DNA of 64,000 nt, taken from Helichrysum umbraculigerum (Eukaryota > Streptophyta > Magnoliopsida > Asterales > Asteraceae). The stretch spans positions 128,793,277-128,857,276 of the forward strand of contig CATIUR010000005.1 in NCBI GenBank assembly GCA_949592205.1, read 5' to 3'. This document shows, piece after piece, positions 1 to 11,761 of the stretch. The notes beneath the pieces were generated by a model. The model was not told the origin of the DNA. It ran no database searches and worked only from the letters and a program-made list of their open reading frames with translations. The position numbers were made by a program, and so were the translations under genes. The stretch's first letter is position 1; every line of letters starts with the position of its first letter.

Positions 1-1205
1 AAGTTGTAGATAACGAAAATACGAAGATTTTCACTTTAGTTTCAAGCATTTATCTTAAGTATACGATTTTATACGAATATTTCCGTGAGGCTGTTTTTCC
101 AGCCAGGTTCTGTGATGTTTTTATATATTTTGAAAACGAGTTTTAATCTTTCTTTTGGACACATTCCTAGTTAAATAAGCAACATAACATGTAAATACAC
201 ATAGTACAAGTAAGATACATAAGGTGTGATGTTCTTACAATTATATAGATGGAAAGAAGAAGAAAAGTCGTTGTGAGCTCGATTCCTTGTGTTTTCTTGA
301 AAATCTTGATTGTGGCTCTTGGTGGTTGAATGGTGGTCTTATGGTGGCTGATGGAGGCTATGATGGTGCTTGAAATTTCGTGGATAGGGGAGTGGGAGAG
401 AAGAGATTGAGTAAGAAAGGAGGTAAATGAGAGATGGGGTGCAAAATGATGAGGTATGGTGATATATACCATGAAAGGGTATGGAAACCCCATACTTATG
501 CAGATTTTCTGCATAAAATCGTGTGGGTCCCACCCATGTGGGTGTGTGTAAAACTTGTTCCCAAAGTTTCGTTGCGTGCGGTGCCCGTTTACCCATTCGT
601 TTAACGTTTTAATTAATCGTGTAACGTTTTATATAATACGTTTTGTTAACGATTTTAAACACAACATTTTTAATAAAAGTTTTACTGAAATAATATATTC
701 TAAGTTATTAAAATATATTTTGGTTCTCGTCGGCTCGTTGGTTACGAGTTGTACATTTAGTTAATCCATGTAACGTTTTTAAACGTTTTAATTGTACGCG
801 TGTAATCGCGATATTTTTACTCGAAGTATTTTATCAAAATACTTATTATGAAGTTATAAAAATATAACTTAAGTTTATTTCGTGTGTCGGGCGCATTTCG
901 CACGTTTTTGTCGAGTACGGAGTGTTTCATACGATATTTAATACGTGTAATATATTCTCGCAATATATTAAGGTAAATAATGTTTGTTTGGATAAATCCA
1001 CATTATTTTAAATAGTTTGTCACCAATGTCCATTTATAAATAGTGTCGGACCTCGTCCAGTTCATGAGTGTACGATTTAAACAAATCGTATATCGTATAT
1101 GTAATTACACAAAAGGTTACCTATATTTAGATTAATATAAACTAAATACATGTAATTACAAGTAGTTTAGGCACTAATTACTGTCCTAAATTAGCGGGTG
1201 TCACA
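1..1205 (-). mobile_element. Long Ty3-type LTR, 3' portion in window coordinates (LTR A)
   Basis: The segment runs from the window edge to a terminus reading GGGTGTCACA, the reverse complement of the TGTRACACCC start of Ty3-type LTRs seen elsewhere here. The base-for-base class match is to the start of LTR B at 13290 (opposite orientation), and bases 1-466 match 47179-47645 (LTR C) with only about ten differences by eye. The putative TSD is CTATT at 1206-1210; its partner lies outside the window. No protein domain was recognised. Confidence 0.75.
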
Positions 1206-2068
1206 CTATTCGACTATTCCCTGGTATAGTGTTGTAAATGCTTTATGCAAAGTACAAACGTACAGAAGTCTGGAATGACCGAAGGTAGTTATATTACGGA
1301 TCGATTAGTTTGACAAAAGTATTATTTAGGTTTCTGGTCATAAAATAAATTTTTCCTGCTATCTTGCATACTTGAGTAGTGCTGATAACTTGTACGAATA
1401 AGTGATGACATATTGTTTGACCGCTTAGACGAGTTATTCCAACCTATTCCGGCGAGGGTAAAACCCGTTTATAAGACTATTCATTCAATAGACTATGCCA
1501 TGATTTGGACATCTCTGACGACCGAGATTGGGGGATAGGATTAGAGATTAACTGTCAAATAATATGGTCGTGCATTTGAGAGAACTTTTGGTGTACGTGT
1601 CAATGTATTCTGCAATCCACGTGACATTCCTTCTGCCTGATTGTGGACACCTCCGCGTCAGTCCGATGGAAAAACTGCAGCAATAACTCACATTAACCTA
1701 CAAACTTATCCACACTAGAACTCTTCACATTTAAATTCCCCTGAGCCTCTTCATAATAGACAATCGCTTTAATCGCTGAAAGGGCCGAAGTAACCTCCAC
1801 CTTTATTTACTTTTATGTTTTATCTAGTAGATTAGAAAACTCAAACCAACCAACGTTTTTATCCCAGCTAAATACACAAAAGTTTCTAAACCTTCCTATT
1901 TTCAATTCGTCACGCTTTAAAGAACGATCCTAGGTCATATGTGCCCTTGCTAACCTTTATAGATCAGCAACCATAGTAACCCTAGGCCCCAGCCTTATAA
2001 ATTAAAAACCCAATGCCGTGCCCACGTCACCATCAGAAATATCAACGACCGGTGCGTGGTGCGTCAAC
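1206..2068 (+). other. Non-coding remnant, probably U5/leader of an Athila-like LTR element
   Basis: There is no ORF of note. The stretch near 1918-2030 (CGATCCTAGGTCATA, then TAGGCCCC and AAAAACCCA) resembles 43450-43530, which lies just before an Athila-like 3' region. The junction with the copia sequence at about 2068 is abrupt, so this is one side of an old truncation or recombination. Confidence 0.35.
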
Positions 2069-3274
2069 CAGATGGATGTGAAAATTGCTTTTTAGTATGG
2101 TACTATTAAAGAGGAGGTGTATGTATGCCAACCACCTGGATTTGAGGATCCAAAGTATCCTGACAGAGTATATAGGCTTGACAAAGCTTTATATGGCTTA
2201 AACCAAGCACCAAGAACTTGGTATGAGACTCTGTCAGTATATCTGCTGGAGAATGGTTTCAAAAGAGGTGCAATAGAAAAGACCTTGTTTATAAAAAGAA
2301 TTAAGAATGATATCCTACTAGTTCAAATCTATGTAGATGATATTATTTTTTGTTCAACAAGGGATTCTCTTTACAAGGAATTTGAAAAACTTATGCATCA
2401 GAAGTTCAAAATGAGCTCAATGGGAGAGTTGACATTCTTTTTGGGTTTACAAGTGAAGCAGCAGAAAGACGGAATCTTCATAAGTCAGGGAAAGTATGTT
2501 AATGATATACTTGAGAGGCTTGGATACAAAGATGCAAAAGCAGCTAGTACACCAATGGAAACACACAAGTAACTACAAGTAGATCTTGAGGGGGAGGATG
2601 TGGATGTACACCTATACAGATCAATGATAGGTTCCCTCATGTATCTGACTCTATCAAGACTAGACATAATGTTTGCTGTGTGTGTCTGTGCAAGGTTTCA
2701 AGCTAATCCAAAGATGTCACATCTGCATGCAGTCAAAAGGATCTTTAGATATTTAAAGGGTCTACCAAAATTGGTCCTTTGTTATTCAAAGAGTTCATCT
2801 TTTGATCTAACTACATATACAGATAGTGATTATTGAGGTGTTAATCTGGATAGGAAGTCAACATCTGGAGGTTGTCAATTTTTAGGAGAATGATTAGTGT
2901 CATGGCAATGCAAGAAGCAGACCACAGTTTCAATATCAACAACTGAAGCAGAGTTTGTTGCAGTATCAAGTTGCTGTGCACAGGTGCTATGGATTCAAAA
3001 TCAGATGCTGGACTATGGTTTGACATTTTTAAATACTCCCATGTTTATTGATAATGTCAGTGCTATCGGTATTATAAATAACCCAGTAAAACATTCTAAA
3101 ACCAAGCACATTGTAATTAGATATCATTTTATAAGAGACTGTAATGACAAAAGATTAATTCATATTTTTAAAGTCCATACTGATAATCAATTTGCAGATC
3201 TATTCACCAAAGCTTTTGATGTGGGTAGGTTTACTTATTTGGTTACTAGTATTGGAATGATTAATTCTTCATAA
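2069..3274 (+). pseudogene. Sirevirus-type copia pol fragment: RT core to RNase H end
   Basis: One reading frame covers the copia reverse transcriptase from the QMDVK motif through QPPGFEDP, LYGLNQAPRTWY and the catalytic YVDD (about 2330-2341) to RNase H. RNase H motifs include KSTSGGCQFLGE, STTEAEF and HSKTKH, and the frame ends at a natural TAA (3272-3274). The 5' part (gag, protease, integrase, first RT motifs) is absent. The frame has four internal stops: TAG 2093, TAA 2570, TGA 2834 and TGA 2891, with no frameshift. That is simple point decay of an old copy. The RNase H aspartate motif reads IDN where copia elements usually have CDN. Wording and the post-pol ORF downstream both point to the Sirevirus/Maximus lineage. 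Confidence 0.9.
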
Positions 3275-4070
3275 ATCTTTCTCATTAAAACTGTTTTCTT
3301 AAATTTTGTAATTGCTGGTAAATGGGTTAATACTGATACACTAATTAGTGCTGCTTAGTATTTTTAATGTTGTGCTTGTTAATACTGCTAGTTACTTTTA
3401 GTGCTGGCAGCTTACTTAATACTGCTATGCATTTTTAATGCCGTGTACACTAATTAGTGTTGTACACTTTGTACATTATTTGTGTTGTTTAGTTAATGTT
3501 GTGCAGGTTATTAGTGCTGCTAAAGGCTTATAATACTGTTGGCGTTGGAGACTAACTTTATTTTATTTTCAATTTTTTTTAATGTTGTTGGTGATTAAAA
3601 AAAATAAAAAAAATGATGTATTATTTCTGAAACTAAGTGTGTTAATACTACTAGCATGTATATACTGTCTATGTTAATGCTGCTAGTATGTATTAATGAT
3701 GCTCATACACTTAGTGTTGCTTGTTGTAAAGTGTAAGTGTCAAGGTTAATGTTGTTAGTACACTATTAGTGCTGTTAGTACTAATTAGTGCTGCTATTAT
3801 GTATTACTGCTGTTTGAGTATTAATGTTGTTAAGTCTTTTACTACTGCTCAAGCTATTAATGCTGTTAGTATTATTTAGTAATGCACTATAGCGTTAATT
3901 AGTGATGTTCAAGGGTTTTACTACTGCTAAATGACTAACAGTATAAATACAAAATATCTTCCACCAGCAGAAACGCTTTTCACTTTTTGCTTTTTATAAT
4001 TTGAAAAGGCGATCAAAACCCTCTGCAAAAACCACTTAATTGTTCGTTCAAACAATCAATTGATTCACCA
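3275..4070 (+). repeat. Degenerate TTAATGCTGCTAGTA-like repeat spacer between pol and post-pol ORF
   Basis: From about 3310 to 3930 the sequence is a diffuse tandem of short words such as TTAATACTGCTAG, TTAGTGCTGCT and TTAATGTTGTT with variable spacing. It has no coding potential. It occupies the pol-to-post-pol gap of the Sirevirus copy. Confidence 0.6.
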
Positions 4071-4391
4071 ATGGCTTCTTCGTCTACATCTACATCATTA
4101 CCAACTGTTGAAAACCATAATATGGTTGCGTTCTTGAAGAGAACTACGGAAGCAGCCGATTTTTATCAGATTGTAGCTAGACTTCTTGAAGGCGAGCCAC
4201 ATACACTATGCTTTGACAGTTAACCCAACTGTCTATTTGAAGCATTTAAACGACTTCTGGACTAGTGCTAAGATAGCCAATGTTGATTGGGTCAAACAGA
4301 TAGTTGCCAAGGTAGAGGGCAAAACAGTCGTTGTTACAGAGGCATCCATATGCGCTCATCTGCATCTTGATGATGCCTCAGGTATGGATTG
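4071..4391 (+). pseudogene. Sirevirus post-pol (env-like position) ORF, N-terminal part
   Basis: The ATG at 4071 starts a Ser/Thr-rich N-terminus (MASSSTSTSLP). Near 4185 a frameshift moves the reading to the next frame, with motifs SHIHYALTVNPTVY, DFWTSAK and VTEASICAHLHL. I know this pattern from post-pol ORFs of Asteraceae Sirevirus-like polyproteins; function is unknown. The ORF is cut at 4391 by the solo LTR, whose GATTG TSD is part of this coding sequence, and resumes at 7652. Confidence 0.75.
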
Positions 4392-4799
4392 TGTAACACC
4401 CCCAAATTTCGGGTTGCGGAAGCGGTCGGGTCGGGGCGTTACCAATCAAATATCACAAGCACAAAGGTACATAATGAACAACTCTAAATGAGACGTTTGA
4501 AAATAGTTGTTACATTTCCAAAATAGATGTTTACATTGTTGCGAGTTCGTGAAAGTAATTCCAATACATAAATTATAGTACAAAAGTTATGCAAGGAAAA
4601 TCCAAGTGTTTGAAATCATGCGACTCGAGTTAGCATATCTTGTAGCAATCGTAATCCTGCTGGGCACCTGAGAACAAATGCTAAAACGAGTCAGCTATAA
4701 AGATGGTGAGTTCATAGGATTGTTAGTTGAAACATAAAGTATAAACTTTGTATGTTTGAAAAGTAGTTCAACAAGTATGATTTTGATTTGTATTGTATT

Positions 4800-5130
4800 A
4801 GTGATGTAACATCAATGTGTATACATCTAACGAGGTATCTCATACCTAAGTATTTGTGGTGTGTACCTAAGTACATAGAGAAAGTGGCATATCTTGCCTA
4901 GATACCTATCAGGTATAATTGAGTCTTCAGACGTGAGGCATTACATGCCTAAGTACTACCGAGTAAGTGTATGACCGAGTCATATCGAGGGTGTGGCAAT
5001 CCATGCCTAGATACCTATCCGGTATGAGTAAGTCTATCAATGTGAGGCAATACATGCCTAAGTACGAATTGAGTAAGTGTATGACCACGTCATATGATAA
5101 CAAGTAATAGACTAGTATGCCACCTGGCAT
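4800..5130. repeat. Degenerate tandem block with GGCAT...ATGCCTA hairpin-like units
   Basis: Five or so related units carry the pattern (A/T)GAGG(T/C)AT...CATGCCTAAGTAC or GTGGCA...TGCCTAGATAC. Each can fold on itself through GGCAT/ATGCC. The block lies within the solo LTR. Confidence 0.5.
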
Positions 5131-5404
5131 AGTGTGTTGCCTCCAGCAACATGTAATTGTAGTCCCGCAGAACTATGATTGAGTATTTAGCCATATACTG
5201 AGTTAACGATCTCGAGTGTAAGCTCACCAATCCGTTAATGAGTGCGAGTATCAACTCGTATGTTTATGATTTGTATCGCTTTACCACGATATCATTTTGA
5301 ATCACTTTACCGTGATCTCGTTTTGTTCCCACTTTACCGTGGCATCGTTTTGTGCCCACTTTACCGTGGCATCAAACAATGTTGCTCGCAAGCAATGTAT
5401 ATGA

Positions 5405-5556
5405 GAGCCGGCAGTTCTACGACATGCCCGACTAGAGTAATTGAGCCGGCAGTACTAGGAGATGCCCGACTTGAGTAATTGAGCCAGCAATACTACGACA
5501 TGCCCGACTTGAGTAATTGAGCCGGCAGTACTACGACATGCCCGACTTGAGTAATT
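5405..5556. repeat. 38-bp minisatellite, four copies
   Basis: Four consecutive units begin GAGCCGGCAGTACTA and end ACTTGAGTAATT, differing at a few positions. The block is preceded by two or three copies of a CACTTTACCGTGGCATCG motif (about 5270-5370). Confidence 0.85.
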
Positions 5557-6487
5557 GTGTTTGTATAAGTGTATGTATATTAATATACATAAGTATGTTG
5601 TAGGTAGCACCAAGTGCTCGAGGTAGCGTACGAGTATGTATATATATATATATATAAATATATAAGTCAAATCAACAAACACGTTTAACTGATTATCATG
5701 TAACACATGAAAGTGGACTAGTGTATCTAAGCATGTATATATAATACTTAGATACTAGGTGTAGCACAATAAACCTATGTATGAACAATTATCACCTAGT
5801 TATTTTGTATTAGTATGAAGACTATACTAACGTAGTTTACTATCGTATACTCCTAGCCTCAGCCTAGCAAGTATATTGAGGTCTCGGGGAAATGTTCACT
5901 TAAGTACAAATACATTTGAGTAATCCTGGGATATATTGACAGTCTTAGTTCCTAAAAGGAAAACTAATCCTGTAAAAAGTATAGTTGTTGTCCAGCTTAG
6001 GTAGAACTAACCAGTTCTAGTATATTCGATAATATTGTCCCGCGACAATATGGCCAAAGTATAGTGATAACTTAATCAAGTTATGTAATGGTAATTGTTT
6101 TTCAACAATCTAGCAGTGTACAATGGTAACCTATCTATGTCAAATAGTGATATTGTTCTACAACAATATAATGGGTGTAATTACTAAGTATTACACAGTT
6201 TGTATTACATAACAGTAATAGAGTTAAGTGTAAATTATAAAAGTTTATCAATATAATTCAAAAACAGTAATTGTGCATGCGACTTACCCCGAAAACAGTA
6301 AAACAGTTGAAAGAGTGGAGCTATGAACTCACCTATGAGTCGTTAGCGATCCTATGATACGCGTGTCGTCACAATGGTAACCTCCTAGTGCCCTAAACAC
6401 GTGAGGTTATATGAATAAGAGACAAATCAGTTTGTCTAAGCTAGTTGTGTAAATATTCATTCTTCGTTCTGGTTTGGAAACCATGTA

Positions 6488-6870
6488 CGGGGGTCCGGGG
6501 GCAGCGCCCCTAGTAGCGGGGTCCAAGGGGTGGCAACCCCTGGCGGGTTCCAAGGGGTGGCAACCCCTGGAGGGGTCCAAGGGGCAGTAAAATCAAGTGG
6601 TAAAATACTTAGTGAAATCATGTGTTTTTAAGGGTCTGTGACTTGCGACATTAAGTGCGATGCTATGTGAGACATAAGGACTTGTGTCGCTTCATGCGAC
6701 TTTCGCAATTGAATGCAACATTGTGTGTTGTGTCGCAATGTGCGACGTTCAGATTTACTGCGACATTATGGTTTACGTCGTACCATGCGACATCATTAGA
6801 TTTTTGCGACATTATGTTGCGACATTGACAATGTCGCAGCACTGTTTTTGCTCCCTGCGACATCAGGACC
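6488..6870. repeat. GC-rich palindromic module plus GCGACAT repeat tract in LTR
   Basis: 6488-6588 consists of alternating GGGGTCCAAGGGG and GGCAACCCCTGG words that form strong local hairpins. 6640-6870 follows, with roughly a dozen scattered TGCGACAT/ATGTCGCA words in both orientations. The same pair recurs, inverted or duplicated, at 10313-10752, 50535-50890 and 54310-54745. Confidence 0.8.
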
Positions 6871-7646
6871 TGTTCGACGATTTCAAGTTTCAAATCGAGT
6901 TTTGGTTCGATTTTTGGGCGTTTTGATGTTATACAAAGCTACTAACATGTATTTCTAAGTAATCTAAGTGATTTCTAGTAATAGAAACGATTTCTAGATA
7001 GAGAAAGAGAGAATCTTACTTTTCAGGAAAAATGGAGAGGATGAAGATGATGTGAAGAGGATGATGATAGTGAAGTTGCTGTTGTTGTTCTTGATGATGA
7101 TTCCGAAAATGGTGATGCCGATTTTTTTGTTTTGATGATGATGGTGGCAGTGGGAGTGTAAACCGAGAGAGAGAGATTGAGATAGAGATGTGTGTGTGTG
7201 TTTGGTGTAAGAATGAAAAACTAAAAATGGGAATGAGGGGTGTATGGGGATGGCCGGCCCATCCTTGGTGGGTGGGTTGGTTATCCCCAATTGTTGTGTT
7301 AAATGCCTATGTTTGTTTACCCGATCGTATAAAAATGTATTGTTTTTAAATTTCTAAAATTTATTAATATTCTTTCGAAATGTTTTCGAGTTGAAACATT
7401 TTATAAAAATAAAATGTTTGTGTTAAAATTTTATAACCTGTTTTCGCGCGGTTTCATTTTTGTAAAACACATTTTTAAATGAAACGAAATGTGTTTAAAT
7501 GTTTCCGGAGTAACTAGATATCGTTCGCATTATATATATTTATATATATAAACTTTTGAATACTTTGATTTTTAAATGCGTACTAAGTACGAATGTTTGA
7601 AGTTTAAAGTGGGCGTGAAAATTGTACTTTTTGACCGGGTGTCACC

Positions 7647-8505
7647 GATTGTGTGGAAGACTCTGTTTTGTATTAAAACTTAGCATTGATGGGGTATGAG
7701 GGTGAACGTACAAAATTATACTTTTTACAAAGGTCTTCTCTTCCCCACAATGGAACTTTTTAATACATACAATACAACAATATTTATCTTCCAAAAGAAC
7801 AGCTTGGAATGAGTTTGGTAGTGCAATTGCGTCTGCAATTATATGCCTAGCTACAAACCAACTGTTTAATTTTTCAAAAATGATTTTTAATGGAATGCTT
7901 AGAAAGCTTGAGCAATCTGCTGAGAAAAAGTTTTTGATGTATCCAAAGTTTGTGCAGACTATTTTAAAAGAAGAAATAACTGATTTATCTGCACAACCTG
8001 AAGTTTTTGTTGTTTTGTCTTATAAACCAAAAGTTTTTGCTAATATGAGGAGACAGAACAAGGGATTTTCTGATAAGGTCAAAGCATTGTTTTCTACAAT
8101 GCTTGTTGTACCTTCTACCAATGCTGAAGAGGTAGACACACCCACTACCTCCCAATCCACAAATGTTGGTAAAACTGCCAAGAGAAAACAAGGGACCCCT
8201 AAACCAACCAAGCCAAAGGCTAAAAAGCCAAAACAACAGGCATCTGAAGCTCCTGCTGTTTAGATGTCTCAGCCACAAATTATACAGGAGGTGGTCCATA
8301 TGGAGATGGAGGACCATTTGGAGAGGGCTGCTACTACTGCTACTACCCCACTGGGAGAGCAGGACACTAGTATCAACACTAGGACCCAATCCTAGGCAAC
8401 TTTTGCTGCAGAGGTGACAATTGGCATTTCTAATGCAGAAATTTTGGTTGATACTGATGTGGAAGAAGGACCCAGGTGCCTAAAAGCCATGGGGGCTACT
8501 ATTGC
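7647..8505 (+). pseudogene. Sirevirus post-pol ORF, middle part
   Basis: Coding similarity resumes directly after the GATTG repeat. Recognisable words are LALMGYE, PQWNFLIHTIQQ, KRTAWNE, SAIICLATNQLFNFSK, FLMYPKFVQTIL, KVFANMRRQNKGFS and a Lys/Pro-rich basic stretch (GTPKPTKPKAKKPKQQ). Breaks include a stop soon after the LTR, frame changes before about 7800, TAG at 8261 (CAG in the duplicate at 52268) and another TAG near 8393. It is cut at 8505 by the hAT element. The function of this Sirevirus ORF is not known. Confidence 0.8.
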
Positions 8506-9956
8506 TAGGGGTGTACGTTCGGTTGGTTTACGGTTTATTTGGTTTAATCGGTTTGGATAAATCGATTTTACAGAAAAAAATTTTAATCACCAATAACCAA
8601 ACCAAATTTGTCAAAACCAAACCAATCCAACCAAAAATGAAATCGGTTTATATGGGTTGGTTCTCCAATAAACCATATTAAAAACTCAGATGAAAAATTA
8701 AATTGTCAAATTAAATAACGGAACGTATGTATGCCTGGCTTTTGTTTTTGTTAACATGGCAAAGTGACATAACACATATAACTATTGTACAAATGAAAAA
8801 CTCTCATCCTTTATATAAGTCTAAGCAAACTTAGAAACTGATAAGTGATGAATATCATTGATGCATCATACCAAGTTCTTAGAAATTAGTCATTAAAATG
8901 AAATCAAAACCAACGAACATACTAAGTTCCAAATAAGAATAAATCAAAATAAGAAATAATCCATACTTAAAATACCTAGAACAGTGAATTCTAGTACCCA
9001 CTTTGAAATGGTTAACTTGTAATAGTGAATTGATTTGTGAATACTCAAATGACATATTTATGGTGGAGCATCAATGATCAAATTGTAGAATCGGGCTTGA
9101 TTTTAGTTCGAATGAAAGAACTTGCAAAAGTTAGAGATTGAATCACCTTTAATTTTGGTTTGACAAGAGGAACTTGCAAAGAACAAAAGTTCCAATATTT
9201 TATTGGATGGTTTCATATATTGTAAAATAAGACAAACTTAAGGAAAATGATTGGTATGATTAAATTAGTAGGCCTAAATATAGGCCTAAAACTTTGATTG
9301 GTGGAGGTGAAAAATTGATTGGGTGAGATTAAGAAATAGAAAAAATTCAACCAATCAGAATATTAGGTCCAGTTTTAGGCCTACGTAAGTAGGTGTGACA
9401 CCCGGCATTTTAGGCCGTCATTATTTCGCCTAACCACATCATTAATATATGTATTAGTCAAATATAGGAATAAATACATATATTCATTTAGTATATTCAT
9501 ATATATACACGCGAACCCGAGTCATTTAAAAATCTTGCGACAACAAATCTGAAGGAACCCGAAAGTACAAACGCGGACGTTGGTGATAAAAACTTTTCTG
9601 AATGATGTTGTATTATTAAAAATAAACCTTATTTACCCGGATAATAATTAATCATTTGAACACATATTTTGTTTTATTTAAAATGTGTTCTATCCGATTG
9701 AAACCACGCGAAACAAAGTTATAATTTTATAACTCCAATAATGTATTTTTATAAAATATTTTGACTCAAAAATGTTTCGACTATACATTAATAAATTTAT
9801 AAATTAAAAATATTTTACAATTATACGATCGGGTAAGAAAACACGGGCTTTTAGCACTACAAGTAGGGGACAACCAACCCACCCACCAAGGATGGGCCGG
9901 CCATCCCTTATACTCCCACCCCTCAACCCCTTTTGTCTTCATTTTTACCGAACAAA

Positions 9957-9957
9957 A

Positions 9958-9988
<31 letters not shown>

Positions 9989-10027
9989 CACATCTATATC
10001 CATCCACCTCTCTCTCTCTCTCTCTCG
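9957..10027. repeat. Poly-A, (CA)n and (CT)n microsatellites
   Basis: About 20 A residues are followed by about ten CA units, and about 20 bases further on by a (TC)n tract. The A tract is only about ten long in the duplicate (53960-53970), so it has changed since duplication. Confidence 0.9.
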
Positions 10028-11522
10028 GTTTATACATATCACCACCAACCATCATCATCAAAAATCAACAACAACAAATCGGCATCAGTAGCAACAGCAA
10101 ATCATCACCACCTTCATCATCATCCTCATCAACATCATGTCCCACCATCATCATCTCCATTCGGTCACCATCTTCATCTGTAAGAAATCCTTCACTTTTC
10201 TTTAAATTTCGTGATTAGAAACACTTAAAATATCATGTTTTAACATTATACCAACGAGATTTGGTCCAAATATATGTTAGATTGTGTTTTTGGGTGAAAA
10301 ATGCTCGATCAGTCCGTTGTGTCGCAGAGGCCCAAAAACAGTGCTGCGACATAGCCAATGTCGCAGATTAATGTCGCAATAACTAATTATGTCGCATGGT
10401 GCGACACAAGCCATTATGTCGCAGCAAATCCGAACATCGCACATAGCGACACAACACACTATGTCGCATTAAATTGTGAACGTCGTACATAGCGACACAA
10501 TCTCCTATGTCGCACCTAGTGTCGCAGCTAGTGTCGCAATTCTCAGAACCTTAAAAACACATGTTTTTCACTAAGTGTCGAGACTAAGATTTTACCACCT
10601 GATTTTACTCCGAATTTGGATTTCGGATGCGTTTTTACTAAAGCAATATAGTAGAAATAAAAATTTTCCAAGCTGACCTGGCAGCTCGACCCCCGCCAAG
10701 GGTTGCCACCCCTTGGACCCCGCTACCAGGGGCGCCGCCCCTGAACCCCCGTACACCATTTCATACTTTATCAAAGTACAATGGGACAAATATAATAATA
10801 ATGTTTTCAGAGATTATTATTACAAACCGTCACCAACGGGCAGTACACTATTTCTAAACTTAAGCAACAAACGAATACTCGAACAACTAGTTTATACAGA
10901 CTGATTAATCGCTAATCGCTTACTTATATAACCTCGCGTGTTTAGAACACCAGGAGGTTACTATTGGCACGACACGCGTATCTTAGGATTGCTCGCTCCT
11001 ACAGGTGAGTTCATAGCCCCCACATTTTAACTGTTTTATAAATTTTGGGGTGAGAACGCATGCTCTCGTTTTACTCGGTTTTCATTGTTTATTGAGTAAA
11101 CAAAACATTTAACCGACATTTATGATTAAAATGTTATGATTTGACATCAACAGGTTTTTCCTAATATACTTAAAATTACTAAGTATTCCAGAGTTAGTAA
11201 ATACCCAGAATTGTACAAGTACAACCTCCTAGGGACTATTGGTCTCTCTACACCTATGCTCTACAAACACTAGGTTTATGCTAGTACATTATACTATATC
11301 CCAGACAACTGAGTGATGGTTATACATACTTAGGCAAGTCATGCTACACCCTATATCTAAGTGATGACTGTGCATACTTAGATACATTGTGCTACACCTG
11401 AATGTTGCATGACAACTTTGGGTACTTGTTTATGATTTACACTTACAATATTACCATAGGGTAATACATTGGTTAAACATTGTGATGTGATTGCATCTGT
11501 TGATTATGTGCATATACTGTTT

Positions 11523-11761
11523 GGCACGTTGTGCTACTTCCGGGCTCTGTGAGCTACTTTCGGGCACGCTATGCTACTTCCGGGAACGTTGTGCTACTTC
11601 CGGGCACGTTGTGCTACTTCCGGGGTCTGTGAGCTACTTCCGGGCACGTTGTGCTAATTTCGGGCACACTCTGCTACTTCCGGGCACGTTGTGCTACTTC
11701 CGGGTACGTTGTGCTACTTCCGGGCTCTGTGAGCTACTTCTGGGCACTATGTGCTACTTCC
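11523..11761. repeat. 20-bp minisatellite (GGCACGTTGTGCTACTTCCG), about 12 units
   Basis: Units alternate between GGGCACGTTGTGCTACTTCC and GGGCTCTGTGAGCTACTTCC. The copy in the duplicated block (55501-55719) has about one unit fewer and a different unit order, so it behaves as a variable-number tandem repeat. Short translated ORFs over this tract are artefacts of the repeat. Confidence 0.9.

Larger units (their letters stand above)
4392..7646 (-). mobile_element. Solo long LTR of a Ty3-type retrotransposon, TSD GATTG
   Basis: The 3.26-kb unit starts TGTAACACCC at 4392 and ends GGGTGTCACC at 7646; the duplicated copy still ends CA. It is flanked by GATTG at 4387-4391 and 7647-7651. No internal region, primer site or pol is present, so this is a solo LTR from LTR-LTR recombination. 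It lies inside the Sirevirus post-pol ORF. Orientation is set by matching the inverted relative at 9394-12622. It contains several tandem blocks and a GC-rich palindromic module. Confidence 0.9.

Noticed and set aside
5405..5556. CRISPR-like array from regularly repeated 38-bp units
   Set aside because: Units are contiguous with no unique spacers; this is a plant minisatellite inside an LTR.
6488..6588. GC-rich block as rRNA, tRNA or organelle insertion
   Set aside because: It is a short palindromic module repeated in several LTRs, with no rRNA, tRNA or plastid gene signature.
4392..7646. Two-gene locus or long non-coding gene between the Sirevirus ORF parts
   Set aside because: Clean GATTG duplications and TG...C(A) ends show a single solo LTR insertion.
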